A stretch of 64,000 nucleotides of DNA from Pseudorhizobium xiangyangii (GTDB taxonomy: Bacteria > Pseudomonadota > Alphaproteobacteria > Rhizobiales > Rhizobiaceae). The position numbers and the translations under genes were made by a program. The notes beneath the pieces were generated by a model. That model was not told where the DNA came from. It ran no database searches and saw only the letters and a program-made list of their open reading frames with translations. Position 1 is the stretch's first letter; each line of letters begins with the position of its first letter. The DNA is taken from assembly GCF_020531965.1 (NCBI RefSeq), contig NZ_JAJAWH010000009.1, positions 124,001-188,000 on the forward strand. Direction: 5' to 3'. Shown here one piece after another: positions 53,993 through 63,771 of the stretch.

Positions 53993-54256
53993 ATGACGCT
54001 TCAGTTTCCAAACAGGAGCCGTAGTTACGACGACGTGAAGCGGACGGTTCGCTTTCATGGCTATGACGGCATGTTCGAAGTACGTTTTCTCGTGGAGGCT
54101 GCGGCGCTCGTGAAGAAAGCAGATAACAGTATCGCGGAAGCGGAGTGTCTCAACGCCTTCGATAGATCGCGCTCGGCCATCCAGGATGTGGCGATCAAGC
54201 TCTATGAGCGTAGTCGCCGATCGATTTATGTGCTGACGGCAGCCGATTTGAAGTGA
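53993..54256 (+). CDS. DUF1488 family protein
   Basis: An 87-residue protein with the DUF1488 pattern: LQFPNRSRSYDDVKRTVRFH at the start, FEVRFLVEAAAL, and YVLTAADL at the end. The family is small and conserved in proteobacteria but has no known function. It stands alone. Confidence 0.82.
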   Translation: MTLQFPNRSRSYDDVKRTVRFHGYDGMFEVRFLVEAAALVKKADNSIAEAECLNAFDRSRSAIQDVAIKLYERSRRSIYVLTAADLK

Positions 54257-54282
54257 CGGCCCTGTGCTAACGGCATTTCAAA

Positions 54283-54315
54283 GCCGGTTGCGCGCTATCA
54301 CGCGCTGGAACCGGC
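54283..54315. terminator. Hairpin between DUF1488 and the ABC importer operon
   Basis: GCCGGTT...AACCGGC arms enclose an inner GCGCG/CGCGC stem. The minus strand continues TTTGAAAT. It can serve the convergent transcripts on both sides. Confidence 0.5.
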
Positions 54316-54358
54316 CCGGTGCCGTGACCCGCTGACCATCATCAATCAGGGGGCTTGA

Positions 54359-55105
54359 TCAGGCGGGCATGCGGGGAATGCTGGCGAGAAGTCTTTTCGT
54401 GTAGGGATGGCGGGGGGCGGCGAGAATATCACGGGTCCGGCCGCTTTCGACGATCCTGCCGCGCTCAAGGATGACGGTTTCTTCGCAGAGCGAGGCGACA
54501 AGGCCGATATCGTGTGAGACGAGCACGAATGTCGCGGTCTTCGAGAGCGTCTTGAGCAGTTCGACGATGCGGATGCGGGTGGAAAGGTCGAGCGCGCTGA
54601 CGACCTCGTCGGCCAGAATGACGTCCGGTCGCGAAACAATCGCCCGGGCGATCGCAATTCGCTGCCGCTGGCCACCGGAAAATTCGTGCGGATACCGTTC
54701 CGCTGCATCGGCTGGCAGACCGACGGATGCGAGGGCGTCCGCAACGGCGAGCTGGATGTCGCCTGGTATTTTCAAGGACCGAAGTGGCTCGGCGATAATG
54801 TCGAAAACGCTCTGGCGGGGATCGAGTGACGAGTAGGGATCCTGGAAGACCGCCTGCACTGTGCGACGAAAGCCGCGCATGAACTCCCGGTTTGCCGGCT
54901 CCAGCGATACGCCGTTGACGGTGATGGCGCCTTCCGAAGGGCGGTTGAGGCCAAGCAGCAGGCGCAGCAGCGTCGTCTTGCCGGAGCCGGACTCACCGAC
55001 AATCCCGAGATTGGCGCCCTTGCTCAGCGTCAGGCTGACCTCGTCGAGGGTTCTCTGGTTGCGGGTGTAGCCGAAGGAGACGTTGCGGACATCGATGAGG
55101 CTCAT
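54359..55105 (-). CDS. Peptide ABC transporter ATPase (DppF-type)
   Basis: A 248-residue ABC ATPase with Walker [12 protein letters not shown] (residues 38-48), signature [14 protein letters not shown] and Walker [13 protein letters not shown]. It lacks the long C-terminal oligopeptide-binding extension seen in many OppF proteins, ending instead at [11 protein letters not shown]. It overlaps the upstream ATPase gene by four bases (ATGA). Last gene of the five-gene importer operon. Confidence 0.92.
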   Translation of the reverse strand: MSLIDVRNVSFGYTRNQRTLDEVSLTLSKGANLGIVGESGSGKTTLLRLLLGLNRPSEGAITVNGVSLEPANREFMRGFRRTVQAVFQDPYSSLDPRQSVFDIIAEPLRSLKIPGDIQLAVADALASVGLPADAAERYPHEFSGGQRQRIAIARAIVSRPDVILADEVVSALDLSTRIRIVELLKTLSKTATFVLVSHDIGLVASLCEETVILERGRIVESGRTRDILAAPRHPYTKRLLASIPRMPA

Positions 55106-55911
55106 GGCGCGATCTCCAGCGCGTCGTCGAAGGCCCGTGCGGCTGCGACAAGGCTCTGCGTATATTCGTGGGATGGCTGACCAAAGACGGTGGCGACCGG
55201 CCCCTGTTCGACAATGCTTCCGTGGCGCAGGACCACAACCCGGTCCACCGCGCCGGCAACGACAGGCAGGTCGTGGCTGATGAACAGCAGCGCCATGTTT
55301 CGCTCCCGGACCAGCTGGCCCAGCAATTTGAGGATTTCCGCCTGAGTCGTGACATCGAGTGCCGTCGTCGGCTCGTCGGCGATCAGAAGTTTCGGTTTGC
55401 AGGCAAGCGCCATGGCAATTGCCGCCCGCTGGCGTTGGCCGCCGGAAACTTCATGCGGCCACGCTTCCGCGATGCGTTGGGGCTGGGGCAGGGAAACCTG
55501 GTCGAGCAGGTCGAGAACCTCGCCCATGACAGTTATTGAGTCTGTCGGATGTCCATCGCGCTTCGCCCGGCGACGAACCGCGATGCCGACCTGCCGACCG
55601 ATCGTCATCAGCGGGTCGAGTGCGGTCAGCGGCTCCTGGAATACCACTGCAGCGACAGTGCCGCGCAAGGGGACAAGATCCCGGTCGCGCGCCCCGACCA
55701 CCTGTCGCCCATCCAGGAGAACAGACCCGGAGGCTTGCAGCCCATCCGGAAGCAGGCCGATGGAGGCCAGTGCCGTCAGCGATTTGCCGGAACCGGACTC
55801 GCCGATCAGGCCAAGGCGCTCACCCGGTGCGACGGAGAAGGAGACGTTGGAGACGAGTGGTTTGCCGCCGGCCTGGATGGTGAGGCTTTCGATGCCGAGA
55901 AGCGGGCTCAT
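55102..55911 (-). CDS. Peptide ABC transporter ATPase (DppD-type)
   Basis: A 269-residue ABC ATPase with Walker [10 protein letters not shown], the [20 protein letters not shown] signature and Walker [13 protein letters not shown]. The oligopeptide family segment [10 protein letters not shown] is present. It pairs with the next ATPase to drive the importer. Both ends overlap the neighbouring genes by four bases, indicating tight coupling. Confidence 0.93.
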   Translation of the reverse strand: MSPLLGIESLTIQAGGKPLVSNVSFSVAPGERLGLIGESGSGKSLTALASIGLLPDGLQASGSVLLDGRQVVGARDRDLVPLRGTVAAVVFQEPLTALDPLMTIGRQVGIAVRRRAKRDGHPTDSITVMGEVLDLLDQVSLPQPQRIAEAWPHEVSGGQRQRAAIAMALACKPKLLIADEPTTALDVTTQAEILKLLGQLVRERNMALLFISHDLPVVAGAVDRVVVLRHGSIVEQGPVATVFGQPSHEYTQSLVAAARAFDDALEIAP

Positions 55912-56765
55912 CGACGCCTCCTGCGTGTGGGGTCGGCAATGTCGCGCAAGCCGTCAGCGAGGAGGTTGACGCCGATGACCAGCGAGACGAGCGCGATGCC
56001 GGGTGCAATCGCCCCCAACGGCGCCGTGTATACCGTACCCTGCGCTTCCTGCAGCAGACGGCCCCAGGATGCATTTGGAGGAGGCGTGCCAAGCCCGAGA
56101 TAGGAAAGCGAGGCTTCGGCGATGACCGCGAGGCCGAATTGCAGGGCGAGATTGACGAGCAGTGTCGGCCAGATGTTCGGCAGGATGTGGATAGCCACGA
56201 CGCCGATCCACGATGTGCCGGAAATGCGCGAAGCGGTGATGTAGTCCATCCTCAGCACCCGCTTCGCCAGGATACGGGTCAACCGCGCAACGATCGCCGA
56301 GTTTGCGATGCCGATTGCGACGATGGCGGTCCAAAGACTTGCGCCGTCACTGGAGGCGACGATCAGCATGGCCAGCAGGAGCGTGGGGAATGCGATTAGG
56401 ATGTCGAGGCCGGCGGCCAGCATGTCGTCCAGCGTCCTGGAGGCGAAGGCGGCAAGCAAGCCGATGGCTATGCCGATCAGTCCGCCGATGACGATTGCGC
56501 CGGTGCCGACGATCAGCGCGATGCGCGAGCCGATCATGATCAGCGTAAAGAGATCGCGGCCCAGCCTGTCGGTTCCCGCGACATGCGCAAGGGACGGCAT
56601 TTCCAGCCGCCCGCCAGACATGGCGGTTGGATCATAGGGGGTCCAGAAGAGCGTCGACAGGCCGATGACGAGATGCAGGCCGACCACGATGGCGCCGATG
56701 GTGAAGGTCCACGATCGGCGGGTGCTGCCTTGCGGCGAGGTATCGATGAGGCTGGTATCGGTCAT
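55908..56765 (-). CDS. Peptide ABC transporter permease (DppC-type)
   Basis: A 285-residue inner-membrane permease with about six helices and the BPD_transp_1 domain; the N-terminal extension and MDYITASRISG segment match DppC. The ATPase-docking EAA loop is present in the form ASRISGTSWIGVVAIHILPN. It overlaps the DppB-type gene by four bases upstream and the ATPase gene downstream. Confidence 0.92.
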   Translation of the reverse strand: MTDTSLIDTSPQGSTRRSWTFTIGAIVVGLHLVIGLSTLFWTPYDPTAMSGGRLEMPSLAHVAGTDRLGRDLFTLIMIGSRIALIVGTGAIVIGGLIGIAIGLLAAFASRTLDDMLAAGLDILIAFPTLLLAMLIVASSDGASLWTAIVAIGIANSAIVARLTRILAKRVLRMDYITASRISGTSWIGVVAIHILPNIWPTLLVNLALQFGLAVIAEASLSYLGLGTPPPNASWGRLLQEAQGTVYTAPLGAIAPGIALVSLVIGVNLLADGLRDIADPTRRRRR

Positions 56766-57742
56766 CGGTCGGTCCCCACCGTGCGGTCGCGTAGCCGCGG
56801 ATCGATCAACCGCTGTGCGAGATCGGCTGCAAAGCCGACGAGCAGGACCAGAAGCGTCGAAACGAACAGCACACCCTGAACGTTCGGATAGTCACGCTGC
56901 TCGATGCCGAGGAGCAGCATGGAGCCAAGGCCGGGCAGCGAGAAGACGCGTTCGACCACGACGGCGCCGAGCAGTGTGGAGGCAAGTTCGATCCCGAGGA
57001 TCGAGATAACCGGCACCGAGCCGTTTCGGATGCCGTGGCGGATCAGTGCCTCCGAAAAACTCGCGCCAAGCGCGCGTGCGGTACGCAGGTAGTCGCTGCC
57101 GAGCACGTCCTGCGTGGCCGAGCGTACGTAGCGGATCAGCGAGGCGGACATGACAATGGCGATGGTGGAGATGGGCAATGCAAGCGATTCAAAGGCCGCT
57201 TCGGGTCGCTGCCAGCCGCGTGAGGGAAAACCACCGGAAGGAAAGATCCTCAGATTTACGGCAAAGACCGTCACGAGAAGAATGCCGATCCAGAAGACCG
57301 GCACCGCGATGCCGAGCTGCGAGATGACCGAGATGACCGAGCCGTACCAACGATCGGATTTCACGGCGGCGATGATGCCGAGGGGGACGGCGATGACGAC
57401 CGCCAGAAGGAACGCCATCAGTGTCAGCGGCACGGTGACCGCCAGCCGTTTGCCGATCTCCGGCAGGACGGGTGCCTGGCTGATGAAGGAATTGCCGAGG
57501 TCGAAGCGCAAAAGGCTCGAAACGAAACCCACGAATTGCTCGGAAAGCGGCAGGTCGGAGCCAACCTGCTTACGCGCAGCCTCGATCTGTTCGGGGTCCG
57601 CTCCAACCGATACGAGCGCGTTCGCCGGATCGCCAGGCAGAAGGCGCAGCAATAGAAACAGCACCATGGCTGCGATCAGGATCGAGACCATGAGGATGGC
57701 CAGTCGGCGCAGGAGATAGGAGAGAATGGCAGCACCTTTCAT
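56762..57742 (-). CDS. Peptide ABC transporter permease (DppB-type)
   Basis: A 326-residue permease with a long N-terminal helix, a periplasmic loop and five further helices. It has RYVRSATQDVLGSDYLRTAR and the EAA-type ALGASFSEALIRHGIRN. ATG 57742 is taken as start; the longer frame begins with TTG and lacks a ribosome-binding site. It follows the substrate-binding protein gene after 76 bases. Confidence 0.92.
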   Translation of the reverse strand: MKGAAILSYLLRRLAILMVSILIAAMVLFLLLRLLPGDPANALVSVGADPEQIEAARKQVGSDLPLSEQFVGFVSSLLRFDLGNSFISQAPVLPEIGKRLAVTVPLTLMAFLLAVVIAVPLGIIAAVKSDRWYGSVISVISQLGIAVPVFWIGILLVTVFAVNLRIFPSGGFPSRGWQRPEAAFESLALPISTIAIVMSASLIRYVRSATQDVLGSDYLRTARALGASFSEALIRHGIRNGSVPVISILGIELASTLLGAVVVERVFSLPGLGSMLLLGIEQRDYPNVQGVLFVSTLLVLLVGFAADLAQRLIDPRLRDRTVGTDR

Positions 57743-57818
57743 GGGAAACCGCCCGGTGTGGAACCGGACGGTCAACTATATAGCGCGGGTTATGACTTTG
57801 CCGAAGGGGAGACCTGGT

Positions 57819-59351
57819 TCAATCGGCCTTCTTGATGCCTGACACGAAGAACTGCGAATTCAGTCCGTTTAACGGATAACCCGTAACCGACTTCGCCGAG
57901 ACGACGATTTGCGGATAGAGATAGATCCAGTTGCTGGCAGCATCCTCGGCAATGATCCGGTTGGCTTCCTTCAGCTTTTCCGTCTGCTCGTCGGTGTTGG
58001 CGCTCGCTTCGGCCTGCTGGATCAGGTCGACGACCTTCGGGTTGTTGTAGCCCCAGTAGAAGTCGGGATTGCCGTAAAAGACGATGTCGCGGTGGTTGAC
58101 GTGTTCCTGCAGGGTCGCCTGGAAGTCATGCGCCTTGTAGATCTTCGAGTACCATTCGTTGGCGGTGATGACATTGATGTTCACCGTGACGCCGACCTTG
58201 GCGAGCTCCGTCTGCAGGAACTGCGCGGCGATCGGATGAGGGTCGTAGTTCGGCGTGTCGATGGTGAAGGTGAAGCCGTCCGGGTAACCGGCCTCGGCCA
58301 GCAGCGCCTTGGCGCTCTCCGGGTCATAGGCGTCGGTCTTTGTAAGGTCGATGTACCAGGGATCTGTGGGCGGAACCATCGAGCCGATCGAAGTGCCGTA
58401 GTCGCCCCATACCGCATTGAGCAGCTTCTGGTCGTCCACCGCACGGGCAAGCGCCTTGCGGACCTTGATGTTGTCGAACGGAGCGACGCGGTCGTTGTAG
58501 GCCAGCAGCAGCTTTGTCGTGGATTGGCCTTCGGAGACCGTGAAGTCAGGGTTGTCCTTGAACTGCGCCAGCGAATCCGGGCTCTGGACCGACGTGATGA
58601 TGTCGACGGAGCCCGTCAGCAACGCGTTGTTGAGCGCGGTCGCCTCGGTGAAATACTGGAAGACGACGTCGGCACTGCTTGGTTTCGTGCCCCAATAGCT
58701 GTCGAAGCGGGCAAGTGCGAGCGATGAGCCGCGACGCCAGTCTTCGAGCTGGTAGGGTCCGGTGCCGTCTTCCGTAGCCGTCAGGTCGGTCGCCGTATCG
58801 TTGACAATCCAGACGTAGCTCAGGTTGTAGGGGAGCGATATCGAGCGGGCGGACAGCTTGATCACCACGGTCGCATCGTCGGGTGTCTCGATGGCGGCGA
58901 TCGACTTCAAGCTGTTTTTCCGCGAGCTCTTGGATTCAGCCGACGTGACGCGTTCGATCGAGAACTTTACGTCCTTCGCGGTGAGTGGGTCGCCGGAATG
59001 GAAGGCGACGCCCGGCTGCAGGGTGAACGTGTAGGTGAGGCCATCATCGCTCACCGTATAGTCCTTCGCCAGGACCGGCTTTACGGTGCCGTCGTCGTTC
59101 AGTTGAAACAGCGCCTCGTAGACGTTGCTGTTGAAAGCTTCATTGATGCCTTGGCCGGCGCCTGCGGTGTTGTCGAGGTTCTGCGGCTCGTAGAGCGAAC
59201 CGATGTTGATCGTCGCGTCGGCGTCGAAGTCCTGCGCCTGTACCGATCCTGCGGCGAGTGCGCCAAATAGCAACGCCGCCGCCGTCATGGTCCGGGCATT
59301 GCGTCGGCTGATCTTGAGGATTGCGCCCGCATGGGTCGTCAAACCGGTCAT
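57819..59351 (-). CDS. Peptide ABC transporter substrate-binding protein
   Basis: A 510-residue periplasmic family 5 solute-binding protein. The signal peptide runs to about residue 40 and ends GSVQAQ. The mature part shows LYEPQNLDNTAG, FTLQPGVAFHSGDPLTAKDV and SIERV segments typical of DppA/OppA. AGGAG lies seven bases before ATG 59351. It heads the importer operon and is divergent from an M24 peptidase, which supports peptide or peptide-like ligands. Confidence 0.93.
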   Translation of the reverse strand: MTGLTTHAGAILKISRRNARTMTAAALLFGALAAGSVQAQDFDADATINIGSLYEPQNLDNTAGAGQGINEAFNSNVYEALFQLNDDGTVKPVLAKDYTVSDDGLTYTFTLQPGVAFHSGDPLTAKDVKFSIERVTSAESKSSRKNSLKSIAAIETPDDATVVIKLSARSISLPYNLSYVWIVNDTATDLTATEDGTGPYQLEDWRRGSSLALARFDSYWGTKPSSADVVFQYFTEATALNNALLTGSVDIITSVQSPDSLAQFKDNPDFTVSEGQSTTKLLLAYNDRVAPFDNIKVRKALARAVDDQKLLNAVWGDYGTSIGSMVPPTDPWYIDLTKTDAYDPESAKALLAEAGYPDGFTFTIDTPNYDPHPIAAQFLQTELAKVGVTVNINVITANEWYSKIYKAHDFQATLQEHVNHRDIVFYGNPDFYWGYNNPKVVDLIQQAEASANTDEQTEKLKEANRIIAEDAASNWIYLYPQIVVSAKSVTGYPLNGLNSQFFVSGIKKAD

Positions 59352-59569
59352 TTCGAAACTCCTAGGGCGAGGGGCCTTTGCGGCCATGCTATGGTTGGCG
59401 GAGAATAGCTTAAGCCTCCCCTTGCTGTAACGGTGTCCTGCGACGATTTTTGCCGTCGCCGGGAAACGCTCTTCGCCCGGCTCGCGGCCAGGAGAAATTT
59501 TGTTCCAGCCTTGCTGGTGCTTTGATCCGGACATGGCTAAATCCCTGAGGCTATGGATGAGGGTCTGGC

Positions 59570-60811
59570 ATGAGCGATATCGACCGGCAGTATGCGCAGC
59601 AGTTGATGGAAGAGGCAGGGCTCGCCGCATTGGTGCTCTTTCAGCCTGAAGCATTTCGCTACGCAACTGGTGCGCCGGCAGGTGTCGCGACCATGTGGGG
59701 CCGGGCAGGTTCCGCGATCGCGCTGGTTCCTTCGCACGCCACCACATCCATTGCCGCAGTGGCCAGCGATCACGCTGCGGATGCGTTCCGCCGGCTGGCG
59801 CCGGAGGTGGAGCTTCGAACCCATCGAATATGGATCGACATGGCCAACCTCACCGGCGTGGAGACGGTGCAGCAGGTCGATGACGCCTACCGTCGCTCCG
59901 GTGTCGGCGGTTCTCGGCCCGAGACGTTTGACCGATCCGTCTGCTTCGGCCTGCTCGGCGATCTTCTCAAGGAACGAGGGCTTGACCGGGAAAGGATCGG
60001 CGTCGATCTGGAATTCATGCCCGCGGCAGATTTCGAGGCTCTCAGGCGGGCATTGCCACAGGTAACGTGGCTGGATGGATCGCTGGCGTTTCGACGTCTG
60101 AGAATGGTGAAGACGCCCCGCGAAATCCAGCGGTTGCGCCGCGCGACCAAGGCCGCGGTAGCCGGCTTGGTGCGGATGGCTTCGGCAGTAAAGCCGGGAA
60201 CGACGCTGCCTGAGCTGTCGGCGGCCTGGAAGGCGGGAGCAAATGCCGCTGCCACCGAAGACGGCTATGCATTGAGCGGTCATTGGGACTTCATTTCCGT
60301 CGGTCCGGACCTTTCGGACATGTCGGCGGTGGTGACGCCGGGCGCGCTGATAAAGGCGGATGTCGGGACGCTGGTCGATGGCTATTCTTCCGACGGAGCA
60401 CGGACATTCACCTATGGGCCGGCCTCGCCACTGGCGCGCGACGTCTTCAAGGCGCTGGAAAATGCGTTCGCTGCCGGGCTCGAGAAGCTCCGTCCGGGCA
60501 ACTCATTTGGCGCGGTGCATGCTGCCATGCTGGCCGCGATGCGCAAGAGTGGATTTGGCGAATACTACCGTGGCCATTTCGGCCATTCGGTCGGCGGCGG
60601 TGTCGGCATCGAGGAGTGGCCCTTCTTCTCCAGCGACAATCAGGAAATTCTTCGTCCGAACATGGTCGTAGCGCTGGAGGCGCCTTTCTACGGGCAGGGG
60701 CTGGGCGCCCTGATGATCGAGGATCAGTTCCTGGTGACCGAGATCGGTGTGGAATGCATGAATGCCCTGCCGCGAGGACTGCGCGATCTGTCCGCCGGCC
60801 AGGGAGCATAG
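59570..60811 (+). CDS. M24 family metallopeptidase (Xaa-Pro peptidase type)
   Basis: A 413-residue cytosolic pita-bread metallopeptidase with a creatinase-like N-terminal domain. Metal ligands are visible in IKADVG, SSDGAR, GHFGHSVGGG, an acidic LEAPF and MIEDQFLV. It hydrolyses Xaa-Pro or related peptide bonds. Divergent from a peptide importer operon (218-base spacer), so imported peptides are its likely substrates. GAGGG precedes the ATG. Confidence 0.92.
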   Translation: MSDIDRQYAQQLMEEAGLAALVLFQPEAFRYATGAPAGVATMWGRAGSAIALVPSHATTSIAAVASDHAADAFRRLAPEVELRTHRIWIDMANLTGVETVQQVDDAYRRSGVGGSRPETFDRSVCFGLLGDLLKERGLDRERIGVDLEFMPAADFEALRRALPQVTWLDGSLAFRRLRMVKTPREIQRLRRATKAAVAGLVRMASAVKPGTTLPELSAAWKAGANAAATEDGYALSGHWDFISVGPDLSDMSAVVTPGALIKADVGTLVDGYSSDGARTFTYGPASPLARDVFKALENAFAAGLEKLRPGNSFGAVHAAMLAAMRKSGFGEYYRGHFGHSVGGGVGIEEWPFFSSDNQEILRPNMVVALEAPFYGQGLGALMIEDQFLVTEIGVECMNALPRGLRDLSAGQGA

Positions 60812-60830
60812 GCAGAATCCCCGAGCATAA

Positions 60831-60853
60831 TAATCTACTGTTTCACTAGATTA
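60831..60853. promoter_or_regulatory. Inverted repeat upstream of the serine hydrolase gene
   Basis: TAATCTA-N9-TAGATTA lies about 72 bases before the serine hydrolase ATG. AT-rich seven-base arms suit a regulator-binding site, though no regulator is adjacent. Confidence 0.4.
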
Positions 60854-60924
60854 TGGTTGCGTGTTGCCTGCCAATTTTTCGCGTCCCGCTAAACTTTGAG
60901 GGTCTCAAGTTGTCGGAGGATGCG

Positions 60925-61509
60925 ATGTATCAAACGCTTATTCTACCGGGTTTCAAAGGGTCGCCGGCGGGGCATTGGCAGCAGTTTTGGGTAGATGACC
61001 ATCCTCATGCATCGATCCTGGAGCAGGAGGATTGGGATTGCCCCGTTCTTGAGGACTGGCAGCACCAGTTGGACAAGGTCCTGTCTCGATCGGATGGTGT
61101 CTTTCTGGTCGCGCACAGTCTTGGGTGCCTGCTGGCCGCAAGCTATGGCAGAAGGGCCTTATCCGAGAAAATCCGGGGCGCGTTGCTGGTGGCGCCGTGT
61201 TCTCTGGACGTTACGTTGAGGCTTCATCCCTGCATGATCGAGTTTGGTGATGCCCCGTTGGCGCGGTTGCCATTCCCCAGCCTCGTCGTTGGAAGTCTCA
61301 ACGATCCGTATATGAATGTTCGGGAGCTCGAACGGCACGTCAAATGCTGGGGCAGCGATCTGGCGACTATCGGCTTTGCTGGTCATATCAATGTCGCCAG
61401 CGGGTTTGGGCGATGGGAGGAAGGTTACGGCTTCTTCGAGCGTCTGATCGGAAGCAGGCTTGCCGGTCTTCCTCGACGGTTTCGGTCGCCTGTCCAGCAA
61501 GCTCTCTAG
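60925..61509 (+). CDS. RBBP9/YdeN-type alpha/beta serine hydrolase
   Basis: A 194-residue hydrolase beginning YQTLILPGFKGSPAGHWQ, with the nucleophile elbow VAHSLGCLLA and the catalytic aspartate segment VGSLNDPYM; the histidine is in AGHINVASG. Such small hydrolases act on esters or peptides. GGAGG lies five bases before the ATG. It follows the M24 peptidase on the same strand after 113 bases but has its own upstream inverted repeat. Confidence 0.9.
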   Translation: MYQTLILPGFKGSPAGHWQQFWVDDHPHASILEQEDWDCPVLEDWQHQLDKVLSRSDGVFLVAHSLGCLLAASYGRRALSEKIRGALLVAPCSLDVTLRLHPCMIEFGDAPLARLPFPSLVVGSLNDPYMNVRELERHVKCWGSDLATIGFAGHINVASGFGRWEEGYGFFERLIGSRLAGLPRRFRSPVQQAL

Positions 61510-61653
61510 CCTTGTCCATGCGCTTGAGAACCTACGAAAGATTGTGTTTCGACGCATTCAGGACAATTGAACCTTGCGTTCCGGTCTTGTATCGGTGGGA
61601 TACTGACGGCAATGCGCTGTCGGATCACAAGGCAGGCAGGTTTCGTACTCTCG

Positions 61654-62103
61654 ATGCTTACAAAAAAAGGAAAATATGGGCTGAAAGCCCTTGTTCACCT
61701 CGCTCAGCTGGAGCCTGGAAAGACTGCCTTTGTAAGCGAGATCGCAGTTCAGAATAATATCTCCAAGAAATTCCTCGATGCCATCCTGCTTGAATTGCGC
61801 AAGGGTGGCATCCTGCGGTCCAAGAAGGGCCCTGGCGGTGGCTATGCCTTGTCCAAGCCGGCTTCCGAGATTTATGTCGGCCACGCCGTTCGAATTCTGG
61901 ACGGGCCACTTGCACCCATCCGCTGCGCCAGCAAGACAGCCTTCGAAGCCTGTGACGACTGCAATCACCCGGAAGACTGCCAGATCCGCCATTCCATGAC
62001 TGAAGTTCGTGATGCGATTGCATTCGTGCTCGACAACATGACGCTCGAGCAGATGGTCGCAAAGCGGTCGAACGCCTTGCTGGACGACGTTTCGAACGGT
62101 TGA
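61654..62103 (+). CDS. Rrf2-family regulator with cysteine cluster
   Basis: A 149-residue winged-helix regulator (MLTKKGKYGLKALVHLAQLE). Cysteines in RCASKTAFEACDDCNHPEDC could bind an Fe-S cluster and sense iron or redox state. This subtype is often found beside sulfonate and sulfur-acquisition genes, and the convergent neighbour is SfnB-like. It is therefore a candidate regulator of sulfur assimilation. The gene ends six bases from the end of the convergent gene. Confidence 0.88.
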   Translation: MLTKKGKYGLKALVHLAQLEPGKTAFVSEIAVQNNISKKFLDAILLELRKGGILRSKKGPGGGYALSKPASEIYVGHAVRILDGPLAPIRCASKTAFEACDDCNHPEDCQIRHSMTEVRDAIAFVLDNMTLEQMVAKRSNALLDDVSNG

Positions 62104-62109
62104 TCGTTC

Positions 62110-63327
62110 TTAGAACTGGCCGTTCGGACGCGGTACCTTGCCGTTCAGGTGAAAGTCGCCGATGGCGTAATGTTTCCAGCGAACCGGATCATGCAGCGTG
62201 TGCATCCGGGCATCAGACCAATGGCAATCCAGGCCCGGCTCCCCCTTGCTCGGCGAAGGATCCGCCAGTTCGTCGAGGCTGCGGTTCGCCTCAAGGGCGG
62301 CATCGGCGGTCAGGGCTTTCGCCGCGGCGACCGCAATCGAGGCCTCGATCGCCGTTTCCTGTGATTGGTCGATCTGTGCCACATCGACCTTACGGCCGGC
62401 TCGTTCGAGGAGCGCGCACGCCGCTTCTATCTTTATCGCGATGGATCCTGTTCGAGCGATCGTCAGCTGATCTCCGCTCGTCGCCCCGGTCTCAGGGCGG
62501 CCACTGCCACGTTCTCCCGTACGCAGAAGTCGGATCATCTCAGCAAAACTAGAACGCGCGATCCCGAGGTCGACGGCTGCCAGCAAAAGCTGGCCGAGCG
62601 CGCCGAGCGGTACGTGCCGCTCGAAGTTACGGTAGTGGTCGATCACCGCATCCTGCGAGACATAGATATTGTCAATGACGACGCCACCTCTTGCGGCCGC
62701 CCGCGGACTGAGGACATGTCCCTCGTCGACAATGGCCAAACCTTCTGTCTGGCGCGGAACGATCGCCATCACGATCCGGTTCTGTGGGTCCAGGCAGAAG
62801 ATCGCCATCCAATCGGCGAACAAGGCGCCGGGCGAGCAATATCCGCGGCCGGAAATACGATAGCCGACACCGTCCGGTATCAGGCGGATCGCAATGTCTT
62901 CTGAAGCTGTCGGTTCGGCTTCCGTCAGCACGTCGGCAAAATATTCCCCGGCAAGCGCTCGAGCGAAGAAGTACTGCTTTTGCGCGTCGCTGCCGGCCAG
63001 TCGCAGCGCTTCGAGAATATAAAAATGGCTCTGAGGAATTTGCCCGACCGAACTATCGGCCTCGGAAAGGATCGCAATCAGTTCCGCCAGTGATGCGTTG
63101 GATATATCTGTGCCCCCATACTCGGAGGACACCGTCACCCCCAGAAGTCCGGACTGAGCGACGAGAGCCATCTTGTCATACGGCAGTATCCGGTCGTGGC
63201 CCCTGTGGTTTGATCTCGTAGCAATACGCTCAGCGATGGCTTTGGCCACCTCGATCGCTTCGTCTTCCGTTGCAAGGTAGGGAGGAACCGCACGGATCTT
63301 TGCAGCGAGATGGAAAACGTTGCTCAT
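62110..63327 (-). CDS. sfnB: SfnB-family sulfur acquisition oxidoreductase
   Basis: A 405-residue acyl-CoA dehydrogenase-fold flavoprotein. The C-terminus ARMHTLHDPVRWKHYAIGDF followed by HLNGKVPRP is the hallmark of the SfnB group, which acts on organosulfur compounds such as sulfones under sulfur starvation. The N-terminal and middle domains have GVTVSSEYGG and GYRISGRGYC. AGGAG lies seven bases before ATG 63327. It lies convergent to an Rrf2 regulator. No monooxygenase partner is in view. Confidence 0.88.
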   Translation of the reverse strand: MSNVFHLAAKIRAVPPYLATEDEAIEVAKAIAERIATRSNHRGHDRILPYDKMALVAQSGLLGVTVSSEYGGTDISNASLAELIAILSEADSSVGQIPQSHFYILEALRLAGSDAQKQYFFARALAGEYFADVLTEAEPTASEDIAIRLIPDGVGYRISGRGYCSPGALFADWMAIFCLDPQNRIVMAIVPRQTEGLAIVDEGHVLSPRAAARGGVVIDNIYVSQDAVIDHYRNFERHVPLGALGQLLLAAVDLGIARSSFAEMIRLLRTGERGSGRPETGATSGDQLTIARTGSIAIKIEAACALLERAGRKVDVAQIDQSQETAIEASIAVAAAKALTADAALEANRSLDELADPSPSKGEPGLDCHWSDARMHTLHDPVRWKHYAIGDFHLNGKVPRPNGQF

Positions 63328-63582
63328 CGCAACACTCCTGTGAGTTCCATGACTGATTGAGCGTTCGGGTCTAATGGGGCATTTAGCCACGCTTGAACCG
63401 CGACGGAAAGAAATAAACCTTCAATTCGCAAGTACAGCGTGATGCAGATTTCCTAATCTGCGGCCGGATCGCAGACAGTATGCTCTTTCATCGCTGTTCT
63501 GTCGGATGAGGCTCTTCCCCTTGGACTTAGCGGGCCGGAGCTGCACTGTGGGAAAGCTCCGACCCAATTCCGCTGCCGCCCG

Positions 63583-63771
63583 TCAGGCAGCAATCGCTGC
63601 GGTTTGCGCCATGTGGTTGCCTATGGCGGTTCTCAATTCATCGACGCTCCTGAAACGCTGGTTGTCCAGGTCGATGACATGAAATTTAACTGCGATAAAT
63701 CGAAGTGTGTCGTCCTGAGGGACAACTATCCCGACGGGTAGGCCGCCGTATTCAATGACTTGCTTTTGCAT
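63583..63771 (-). CDS. Small conserved-looking hypothetical protein (62 aa)
   Basis: Starts MQKQVIEYGGLPVGIVVPQD; the centre FIAVKFHVIDLDNQRF and a helical end follow. GGAG precedes the ATG with good spacing. No domain name could be assigned, but the pattern fits a small cytosolic protein common in rhizobia. No neighbour gives a functional hint. Confidence 0.65.
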   Translation of the reverse strand: MQKQVIEYGGLPVGIVVPQDDTLRFIAVKFHVIDLDNQRFRSVDELRTAIGNHMAQTAAIAA

